This document shows, piece after piece, positions 7,185-13,733 of a stretch of 13,733 bases of DNA. The notes under the pieces are model-generated. The model was not told where the DNA came from. It did not search any database and saw only the letters and a list, made by a program, of their open reading frames with translations. The DNA is from a bacterium (GTDB taxonomy: Bacteria; Ratteibacteria; UBA8468; B48-G9; JAFGKM01): the NCBI GenBank assembly GCA_029548585.1, contig JAKPNC010000125.1, positions 1-13,733 of the forward strand, given 5' to 3'. Within the stretch, counting starts at the first letter, position 1; every line of letters begins with the position of its first letter. The position numbers were made by a program, and so were the translations under genes.

Positions 7185-10100
7185 ATGAGAAAATTATTTT
7201 GTGCTTTCCTGCTGGCAGCCATGGCGGTTGCCGGAGCAGGCGCCGAAAATGATGGTTATAATGAATGGATTAAGAGAAGAGAGGCTTTAACGAAGGATAA
7301 AAGCGTCGTGAGATATTACACTTTCGAGGATTTGAAAGACAGCAAAAGCATAGTGAAAGACCTCAGTCCCTCCGGAGCCGACCTGACTTTTGTGCCTTTT
7401 AAGGATGTGAAGACCGGCGAGGTTTTTGACGACCTCCAGGTGATAGAGGGAAGGTGGCCCGAAAAGAAAGCGGTGAGGCTTGACAGGGGCTGGCTGCAGG
7501 GAAAGCCTGCGGATATAGCGAACAAGCAGTTCACCGTGGAGATATGGTTCAGGAAAAACGGTCCCGGAAGTGTCAGGATCCCGGATGGCGCCCAGAGGGG
7601 ATATATTATATCCTCTCCGGCGGGGTGGGGTGCAGGATGGAGGGTCAAGACTGAATATGCGCCTTCTCCCTGGCTTACCTTCGATATAGGTATCGAGAAG
7701 AATAATGTCCGCGCAAAAAGCGATAAGATGTATGCCGACAAAATATGGCATCATCTTGCGGCCACGTGGGACGGCAGGGAGATGAAACTTTATGTTGACG
7801 GGACGATGGTTGCTTCAACCGAATATTCAGGGGAGTATATACCGTCAAAAGAATTTTTTAAAATAGGATATCGCAGCGGAGGATCTGTTCTTCTGGATAT
7901 GGACGAGGTTGTTATATATAACAGGGCGTTAAGCGCGCAGGAGATTGAAAAAGCGGGCAAGGGTTTTTCAAGCGTATCGGCAGAAGATGTTTTCTCAAAA
8001 GCCGACTCGTATATCAGGTCGGGGGATTACGATAACGCCCGCGCAGAGTATGGAAAACTGAAAGGCCTGCCCAGTTTCGGCAGGGAACTGGCGCTTTTCA
8101 ACATAGCTGAAACATACATGCTGGAGAAAAACTATGCCGGCGCACACAGGACTTTCAGCGAAATTTATTCCATACCGGGCCTGACGCCCTATTACCGTAT
8201 ATACGGTCTCTTCAGGGAAGCGCAGGTGTACCTTGAGCAGAAGAATTACGGCGGCGCGAGAGAGCTTTACCGGCAGGCGGCAGGCGCCAAAGGAGCGAGT
8301 CCGCACCATGTCTTCAGGGCCAATCTTTTTATCGGGGATACTTACAGGGATGAACGGAAATATTCCCTGGCAAGACAGGTATACGAGAAAATATTGAGAG
8401 AAGAGGAAAACTCTCCTTTTCCCAATGACGGGTACAGGCTTAACCTGTGCGAAAGGCTTGATTCCATAGACGGGCTTGGTGACGGCGCCGTTTTTAAAAG
8501 CGAACGTCAGAAAAGGGCGGAACGGGTGAAAAGCCCGAAACATGCAATATACGTGTCGTTAAAGGGAAAAGATTACAACCCCGGCACGAAAGAGAAACCT
8601 TTCGCGACGATAAAGAGGGCGAAGGAAGAGATAAGAAAGATAAAAGAAAAGGGTCTGCCGGAAGGCGGTATAACGGTATACCTGCGCGGAGGAAGATATT
8701 TTATTTCTGAGAGCATTCTTTTCGGCAAGGATGATTCTGGAAATGAAAATGCTCCCGTGGTATATCGCAGTTATTCAGGGGAAGAGGCAAGGTTCATAGG
8801 CGGCAGCCAGGTCTCAAACTTCAAGCTTCTGACCGATCCGGGGACGCTTAAGCTCCTGCCACCTGAAGCCCGCGGCAAGGTGTGGGCGGCCGACCTTAAA
8901 GAGGCGGGTATTACGCAGTACGGAAAGCTCCTTAACAGGGGCGCGTATGCCGACTTTATTAAAAATCCGGGTCTGCCGGGGGCCCTTGAGCTTATCTTCA
9001 ACGGGAAAATAATGACCCTCTCGCGCTGGCCCAACGATGGATGGGTAAGAGTTGCAGGGCTATCCGACCCGGACGGGGAATTCCGGAACACCCCTTACCA
9101 GAAGAATAAATTCATCTATTCGGACGAAAGGCCGGGAAGGTGGCTTGAAGAGAAAGAAGTGTGGATCAAGGGATACCTGGAAGGTTCCAAGCCATACGAA
9201 GTGAAACACGTGAGAATAAAAAATATTGATGCGGAAAAGAAAAGCATTGAAACTGAGACCGTTCCAGGTCCTTCCCGGTGGGAAAATACCCTGTTTCAGC
9301 CGAAGAGCCCGTATTATGCTTACAACCTGCTAAGCGAGATAGATATGCCCGGGGAGTGGTACCTTGACAGAGAGACAGGGATGCTCTATTTTTATCCGCC
9401 CGAACCCCTGGAAAACAGCGAGGTTATACTTTCAACCCTCGACGGGCCCCTGGTGAAGCTGGAAGGCGCTTCCAACATTATTTTCCACGATCTTGTCCTG
9501 GAAGGAACGTGGCGAAGCGCCGTGGAGATCCTGGGAGGAAGAAATAACCTCGTAGCGGGCAGTGTCATCCGCAACGCGGGACAGTTCGGTGTAATCATGA
9601 AAGACGGATGGGAAAACGGGGTTGTGGGCTGTGATATACATGATACGGGAGAAGGCGGCATCCTGCTTGACGGTGGAGACAGGCTGAAGCTCATCCCTTC
9701 AAACCATTATGCTGACAATAACCACATATACCGGTTCAACAGGTTTGACGGTGGATACAGGCCGGCGCTGAAGATAAGAGGCATTGGCCAGAGGGTTTCC
9801 CATAACCTTATCCACGATGGTCCCCACATGGCGATAAGGTTTGAATCAAATGACCACATTATAGAATATAACGAGCTGTACGATGCCCCGTCGGAATCCA
9901 GGGAAATAGGAGCCATAAATATTTACGGCGAACCGTGGTACCTCATGAACAGGGGGACGGTAATCAGGAACAATTTCTTCCATCACGTCAGCTACCATTT
10001 TTCTCCCAATCTTACCCACGGACTGAACGCCATACATATAGACGCGATGAACGCGGGGCTTGTCCTGACAGACAACATTTTTTACAGGGTTCCCCTGGGA

Positions 10101-11339
10101 GTATCCAGCACCTATCCCGGAAACTACCTGACAGACAACCTTTTTGTCGACGTTGATGGCATAGGCCTGGTACAGGGAGACCGGTCCAACATTTTCTGCA
10201 AAGGCCAGGACATTGATGCCGGGCCCAATTACAGCATAGTAAACGGCCTGGCGGTTCGCCTTGGAAGCATGAGGTATAAACAGCCGCCGTGGAATTACAG
10301 GTATCCCCCCCTGGTGGGAATGATGGAAAAAGAGCCCGCGGTATGGGGAAAGATCCAGGGCAGCGTAATAGAGAGAAACGTCAACACGGGAGGCAGGTTC
10401 ATTTCCTTTGGCAGCGGCACCCGGGAAACCACCCGGTTCGGGGACAACTGGGACGGAGAGAAACCTTTCCTTGTGGATAAAGAACATATGGATTTCAGGC
10501 TCAGGGCAGGATCTCCGGTTTACGGGCTTTCAGGCTGTAATCCTCTTCCTTTTGAAGAAACAGGACTGTACGAGGATGAACTTCGCGCAACCTGGCCCGT
10601 AACAAGAGGGCCGGTAAAATACTACAAGGCAGACTGGAAACCCGTGGAAGAGTTGAAACAAACCACGATGGCGGCCCTGCCGCGGGTGAGCAAATCCCTG
10701 GGATACAGGATCAGCCGCAGGACGGTACCCGTCACTATTGACGGGAAACTTGATGCGAAAGAATGGCTTGGCCTGGATAAAAGCAAAGCCATGGTGATAA
10801 AACAGTACTACACGGGAGAAGAAAAAAAGGGTCCTCCGAGCTATGCCTGGCTTTTGTATGACGACGAATATCTTTACATTGCGACAATGCACGATCCCGA
10901 TCCCTATGTAGAGAATATGCCTGCACGTCTCAGGGAATTCATGCCCGTTATAGAGATAGCCGTGGAAAGCCAGATGGGAGCCCACAGCCAGGGATGGTGG
11001 ATGGAGGACATGCCTACGGGCCCCATATATGTGTTCGATGCCAGTGTCACCGATGATTTCCGCGTGAGGTCGGGAGACATGTTTGGAATGCCCCATGACA
11101 GGGTTGTAAAGCTTGAAGCTGAATCCGAATACAAGGCGGTTTTTCTAAACAAGGAGTCTATTTCGTGGACTTCGGAAGTAAAGATACCCATGAAGCTGAT
11201 AGGCATAAACCCCCGGGAGGTTGATAAGCTTGCTTTCAATATAGGCACGTATAAAAGAAGCGGCTGGTTTGCATGGGTTGCGACGGGCGCGCATATATGG
11301 CGTGTTGAAAATGCGGGCGTTATAGAATTTGCCAGGTAA
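7185..11339 (+). CDS. Exported LamG-TPR-beta-helix-CBM9 protein, 1384 aa
   Basis: Residues 1-20 form a signal peptide (positive MRK, hydrophobic core, Ala-rich cleavage region AGAGA). Residues ~41-258 are a LamG/concanavalin-like sandwich (YYTFEDL, FTVEIWFRKN, WHHLAATWDGREMKLYVDG, MDEVVIYNRALS). Residues ~265-410 hold about three TPR-like helical repeats (SGDYDNARAEY, EKNYAGAHRTF, RKYSLARQVYEKIL). From 453 (YVSLKGKDYNPGTKEKPFATIKRA, shown in part) comes the DUF1565-type entry to a right-handed beta-helix, with coils clear at ~755-1005 (NNLVAGSVIRNAGQFGVIM, HIIEYNELYDAP). The overall style resembles GH141-like and other polysaccharide-active beta-helix proteins. Residues ~1180-1384 are CBM9-like (VTIDGKLDAKEW, YDDEYLYIATMHDPD). 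The ATG at 7185 has a GAGGTG site and opens the signal peptide; the frame also runs open from 7053. Hydrolase, lyase or binding function cannot be separated by eye. Confidence 0.88.
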   Translation: MRKLFCAFLLAAMAVAGAGAENDGYNEWIKRREALTKDKSVVRYYTFEDLKDSKSIVKDLSPSGADLTFVPFKDVKTGEVFDDLQVIEGRWPEKKAVRLDRGWLQGKPADIANKQFTVEIWFRKNGPGSVRIPDGAQRGYIISSPAGWGAGWRVKTEYAPSPWLTFDIGIEKNNVRAKSDKMYADKIWHHLAATWDGREMKLYVDGTMVASTEYSGEYIPSKEFFKIGYRSGGSVLLDMDEVVIYNRALSAQEIEKAGKGFSSVSAEDVFSKADSYIRSGDYDNARAEYGKLKGLPSFGRELALFNIAETYMLEKNYAGAHRTFSEIYSIPGLTPYYRIYGLFREAQVYLEQKNYGGARELYRQAAGAKGASPHHVFRANLFIGDTYRDERKYSLARQVYEKILREEENSPFPNDGYRLNLCERLDSIDGLGDGAVFKSERQKRAERVKSPKHAIYVSLKGKDYNPGTKEKPFATIKRAKEEIRKIKEKGLPEGGITVYLRGGRYFISESILFGKDDSGNENAPVVYRSYSGEEARFIGGSQVSNFKLLTDPGTLKLLPPEARGKVWAADLKEAGITQYGKLLNRGAYADFIKNPGLPGALELIFNGKIMTLSRWPNDGWVRVAGLSDPDGEFRNTPYQKNKFIYSDERPGRWLEEKEVWIKGYLEGSKPYEVKHVRIKNIDAEKKSIETETVPGPSRWENTLFQPKSPYYAYNLLSEIDMPGEWYLDRETGMLYFYPPEPLENSEVILSTLDGPLVKLEGASNIIFHDLVLEGTWRSAVEILGGRNNLVAGSVIRNAGQFGVIMKDGWENGVVGCDIHDTGEGGILLDGGDRLKLIPSNHYADNNHIYRFNRFDGGYRPALKIRGIGQRVSHNLIHDGPHMAIRFESNDHIIEYNELYDAPSESREIGAINIYGEPWYLMNRGTVIRNNFFHHVSYHFSPNLTHGLNAIHIDAMNAGLVLTDNIFYRVPLGVSSTYPGNYLTDNLFVDVDGIGLVQGDRSNIFCKGQDIDAGPNYSIVNGLAVRLGSMRYKQPPWNYRYPPLVGMMEKEPAVWGKIQGSVIERNVNTGGRFISFGSGTRETTRFGDNWDGEKPFLVDKEHMDFRLRAGSPVYGLSGCNPLPFEETGLYEDELRATWPVTRGPVKYYKADWKPVEELKQTTMAALPRVSKSLGYRISRRTVPVTIDGKLDAKEWLGLDKSKAMVIKQYYTGEEKKGPPSYAWLLYDDEYLYIATMHDPDPYVENMPARLREFMPVIEIAVESQMGAHSQGWWMEDMPTGPIYVFDASVTDDFRVRSGDMFGMPHDRVVKLEAESEYKAVFLNKESISWTSEVKIPMKLIGINPREVDKLAFNIGTYKRSGWFAWVATGAHIWRVENAGVIEFAR

Positions 11340-11545
11340 CGCCAGTTATTTGAAGGAGTTTTAACAAACGGATGATTGGGCGTTATACTGATTTGCAACT
11401 GAAATTACAGTAATAACAACTTGAGTTCGACATATGGCACGGGCCAAGGAAAGAAGCGAGGAAGAATATTTATTTATGTTGATGAAGCTTTCTACGAAGC
11501 CAACAAAGCTATATGTATGAAAACAATTTGGTATAGGCGGCAGTG
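11340..11545. other. Convergent intergenic region with weak hairpins; no clear terminator
   Basis: The plus and minus genes end facing each other across 206 bp. TAACGCC (11337-11343), which includes the stop codon, can pair with GGCGTTA either at 11316-11322 (inside the gene) or at 11379-11385. GTTG/GCTT (11479-11491) can pair with AAGCCAAC (11497-11504) across a bulge. None has a T-tract, so no standard intrinsic terminator is called. Confidence 0.4.
11434..11520 (+). CDS. Possible 28-aa small ORF, unrecognised
   Basis: An ATG-to-TGA frame encodes a small charged peptide (MARAKERSEEEYLFMLMKLS... ending KLYV). No convincing ribosome site lies upstream, and another frame across the same bases (through 11550) also reads without stops, so this may be chance or a decayed gene. 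No family is recognised. Confidence 0.12.
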   Translation: MARAKERSEEEYLFMLMKLSTKPTKLYV

Positions 11546-12883
11546 TCAGGTATAGTCTCCCATGACGTATTTTCGGGCGACCTTTTCGAGTATTCCTGTT
11601 TCTCCGGCAAGATCAAGTATGGTTACTCTTCCCCTTATGAACCTGGCAAGAATCAATGAGTCGAGAACCAGTTCTTCTCCTGCTCCGAGTTTCGAGATAT
11701 GAAGAGGTATGTCCGCTTTCTCATAAACCTTGCGGATCTTTTCAGTCTCGTAGACCATGGGGAAAGCCTTTCTCTTTATATCTTCCCATTTATCGTGAAG
11801 AGATTCCCTCAAAATCATTATCTGCCTCATCTTCTCCCTGAATTCCCTTTCAAGCAGAGTACCGGCCGTTGGAAAGAGAGAAACGAGCCGTTCAAACTCT
11901 TTGCCATATTCCTGGCTTGTTTCCTGAAGAAGGATTTTCACGTCCCCGGCGCTTAAATCCTTCATCTCTTCGTAAAGAAGGGAAGAAAATATCACGCCTG
12001 TCCCCACCTGTAGGCCGTGGTATGCAAAGATCTCTTCCCTGTATAGGTGGCTGTACATGTCAAGAAAATGGGAAATCAGGTGTTCGCCTCCGGAGGCGGG
12101 CGAGGATTTTCCTGCAATCGACATCGAGATGCCCCCCAGGTTGAGAGCTTCCATAAGTTTGTCCAATGTTTTTGGGTCCCTTTTCAGAAGCATGTCTCCC
12201 TTTTCCATGTATTCTTTTTCCGAGGCGCTGACAATCTCGTAAGGCATAGAACAGAAGCTCTCGCCGGTAATTATGGAAGATATCTGCCAGTCTGCGTTTG
12301 CGAAAGCTTTTGCAAGGCTGTCGGCAAAGCCGGCTTTAATAAGTTCCATGGGGGCATTGCTTAAAACCTCCTGGGACGAGAAGACCGCAAGGGCGGGTTT
12401 AACGGGGATGGTGAGTTTCAATCCTTCCTTTATGTATGCGGCCACTGGAGAGGTATAACCGTTCATGGAGGGGGCTGTGGGAAAAGATATGACGGGTTTG
12501 CCAGTTTCTTCTCCGGTTATCTTGCCGAGATCCGTCACCGTACCGGTACCCACGGTTACTATGATGTCTGCCGATCCGGCTTCCTTCCGTATTGCGGGAA
12601 GGTAAGATTCCCTTGCTGTAACTCTCTTCTCCTTTTCGGGAGATAATACTACGGGTGTAATGTTGAATTCCTTTTCGATGAGCTTCCCGTATTTCTCGCC
12701 GGCCGCCTCCCAGGTTATGGTGTCGGCAAGGAGAAGTATCTTATTTTTCCCCCCAGCTGCTTTTCTCAGGAATAACGGTATTTCCCCGGACGGCCCATTG
12801 TCAATATAAAGAGTCGAGACCCTGTGTATCTCCCCGCATCTTTTGCACCTGAACTCCCTGCCCATAAGATTTTCTATATCCAT
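11546..12883 (-). CDS. egsA: Glycerol-1-phosphate dehydrogenase family protein (AraM/EgsA-like)
   Basis: This 445-aa protein belongs to the iron-containing/group III alcohol dehydrogenase superfamily, G1P dehydrogenase branch, which reduces dihydroxyacetone phosphate to sn-glycerol-1-phosphate with NAD(P)H. Visible motifs are VTVGTGTVTDLGK (109-121, nucleotide-binding turn), FPTAPSMNGYTSPVAA (134-149), AGFADSLAKAFANADWQIS (184-202, with metal ligand Asp188), SGGEHLISHFLDM (264-276, His268) and YHGLQVGTG (288-296, His289). Asp-His-His is the expected metal set. The N-terminus carries a short Cys-x2-Cys-x3-His segment (Cys13, Cys16, His20) that may bind zinc and appears in one bacterial subgroup. 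An AGGG ribosome site precedes the ATG. It follows xseB after 90 bp in the same direction, so co-transcription is possible. True activity could be on another polyol phosphate. Confidence 0.85.
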   Translation of the reverse strand: MDIENLMGREFRCKRCGEIHRVSTLYIDNGPSGEIPLFLRKAAGGKNKILLLADTITWEAAGEKYGKLIEKEFNITPVVLSPEKEKRVTARESYLPAIRKEAGSADIIVTVGTGTVTDLGKITGEETGKPVISFPTAPSMNGYTSPVAAYIKEGLKLTIPVKPALAVFSSQEVLSNAPMELIKAGFADSLAKAFANADWQISSIITGESFCSMPYEIVSASEKEYMEKGDMLLKRDPKTLDKLMEALNLGGISMSIAGKSSPASGGEHLISHFLDMYSHLYREEIFAYHGLQVGTGVIFSSLLYEEMKDLSAGDVKILLQETSQEYGKEFERLVSLFPTAGTLLEREFREKMRQIMILRESLHDKWEDIKRKAFPMVYETEKIRKVYEKADIPLHISKLGAGEELVLDSLILARFIRGRVTILDLAGETGILEKVARKYVMGDYT

Positions 12884-12973
12884 TGTTCCCTTTGCAATGA
12901 CCCATATTCTTTCTTTTCTCCTGCTCTGCCGGCATGAAGTTTAAAGCATGGTTTGACAGGTTAAAGTTTTCCT

Positions 12974-13201
12974 TTATTCGTTTTTCTCTTCCGTCTCTTT
13001 TTCCCCTGTTTCCGCCAGCACCTTTTTAACCTCCGCCTCCGTATGCCTCAGCTTCTCCTTGCAGTACCGGAGAAGAAAGGAGGCTCTTTTTACCTTTTCA
13101 AGAAGGCTGTCCACCTCCACGTCCTCGTTTTCAATCGCTGAGACTATCTCTTCAAGTTCGGCAAGCGCCGCGGAATAAGTCATCTCGCTTTTCTTTGTCA
13201 T
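12974..13201 (-). CDS. xseB: Exodeoxyribonuclease VII small subunit
   Basis: This 75-aa protein has the normal XseB size and signature: SYSAALAELEEIVSAIEN-like start (here TYSAALAELEEIVSAIENED), VDSLLEKVKRASFLLRYCKEKL, then an acidic, lysine-rich tail. Two helices form the coiled-coil hairpin that packs on the large subunit. Several XseB chains join one XseA to make exonuclease VII, which degrades single-stranded DNA from both ends in the cytoplasm. The ATG overlaps the xseA stop by 4 bases, with an AGAGGTG site 4 bases upstream, so subunit production is coupled. Confidence 0.93.
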   Translation of the reverse strand: MTKKSEMTYSAALAELEEIVSAIENEDVEVDSLLEKVKRASFLLRYCKEKLRHTEAEVKKVLAETGEKETEEKNE

Positions 13202-13733
13202 GGTTCACCTCTTTCTTTAACCTCTGTTACCGTACTTACCGTTTTTCCCCTGTGGAGCCTGGTTTCAATGGAATCTCCCGGGGATATCCCGTCCGTATTT
13301 TTAAGGATGCTTCCATTTTTGTATGTGAGGGAGTATCCTTTTTCAAGAAGCCTTGCAGGGTTCATGAGTTCTATCTTTTCCCTGTGCCTGTCAAGGTCCG
13401 AGAGCCTGCTTTTCATTAAAGAGAGGCTGTTTCTCATAAGGTTTAATGGAACCTGCTGCAGCCTGAACTCGTTGTAAGCAATCCGTTTGGAGACCCCGTT
13501 CCTGAAATTGACTCCCGTTTCCGAGAACCGTTTTCCCTGGTTACGGAGGAAGAAACCTGTAAATATACTGAGATGCTTTCCGGCAGTTTCAACCAGGGAG
13601 TTCTGCGCCGAGAGTTCCTGTTTCATCCTGCTTTCAAGCCTTGTCCCTGCCTTGTCCAGCCTGTCTTCGAAATCCCTTGTCCTTGAGATAATAAACTCCG
13701 CCACAGCAGTGGGACTTATCATCCGGGTGTGGG
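13198..13733 (-). CDS. xseA: Exodeoxyribonuclease VII large subunit, C-terminal part (5' end outside window)
   Basis: The frame is open to the right edge (177 visible residues), so the catalytic core start and OB-fold are missing. The first visible residues, HTRMISPTAVAEFI, match the family stretch that usually reads RAPTPTAAAE; the Met inside it is therefore not a start codon. Then comes a long helical coiled region and the typical C-terminal NPARLLEKGYSLTYKNGSILKNT, ending with a short beta tail (GDSIETRLHRGKTVSTV). This arm carries the XseB-binding coiled coil. The stop codon overlaps the xseB start. Confidence 0.93.
   Translation of the reverse strand, partial: HTRMISPTAVAEFIISRTRDFEDRLDKAGTRLESRMKQELSAQNSLVETAGKHLSIFTGFFLRNQGKRFSETGVNFRNGVSKRIAYNEFRLQQVPLNLMRNSLSLMKSRLSDLDRHREKIELMNPARLLEKGYSLTYKNGSILKNTDGISPGDSIETRLHRGKTVSTVTEVKERGEP

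Noticed and set aside
11340..11545. Rho-independent terminator between the convergent genes
   Set aside because: The hairpins found are weak or bulged and none is followed by a T-tract on either strand.
13198..13722. Met at 13722 as the xseA start
   Set aside because: The residues on both sides belong to a conserved internal stretch of XseA, and the protein would be less than half the normal length. The frame simply continues past the edge.

Overview
The window looks like chromosomal DNA of an uncultured Gram-negative bacterium of moderate G+C content. Its style fits the PVC/Omnitrophota/Lentisphaerae type: very large glycan-active proteins with C-terminal CBM9-like domains, a long exported beta-helix protein, and heavy AGG/AGA arginine usage. 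This placement is an impression from gene content; there is no rRNA or marker phylogeny in the window. No tRNA, rRNA, CRISPR array, intact transposon or phage gene was found.

Layout. (1) Positions 1-6435 (minus strand) hold a tight four-gene operon. In transcription order it encodes a 966-aa GH20-like glycosidase with a CBM9-like C-terminus, the E1 alpha and E1 beta subunits of a thiamine-pyrophosphate 2-oxo-acid/acetoin dehydrogenase, and a GH36/clan-D alpha-galactosidase-like enzyme cut by the left edge. The first three genes are joined by two 4-bp stop/start overlaps, and the fourth follows after 28 bp. (2) Positions 6436-7184 are a 749-bp divergent intergenic region. It holds a strong extended -10 promoter for the minus operon, a structured leader, two diverged copies of a palindromic element, and a promoter plus a long hairpin in front of the plus-strand gene. 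(3) Positions 7185-11339 (plus) encode one exported 1384-aa protein: signal peptide, LamG-like domain, TPR-like repeats, right-handed beta-helix and CBM9-like domain. (4) Positions 11340-11545 are a convergent intergenic region with weak hairpins. (5) Positions 11546-13733 (minus) encode the end of xseA, then xseB (exodeoxyribonuclease VII), then a glycerol-1-phosphate dehydrogenase-family protein.

How it may fit together (inference). The exported beta-helix protein would bind or cleave a polysaccharide outside the cytoplasm. The operon enzymes lack signal peptides, so they would break down imported oligosaccharides inside the cell. The two arms each carry a CBM9-like domain and share one regulatory region, which suggests a common substrate. 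The least expected part is the E1 alpha/beta pair, with no E2 or E3 gene in view, locked between two glycosidases. The right-hand genes appear to be an unrelated housekeeping/lipid cluster.
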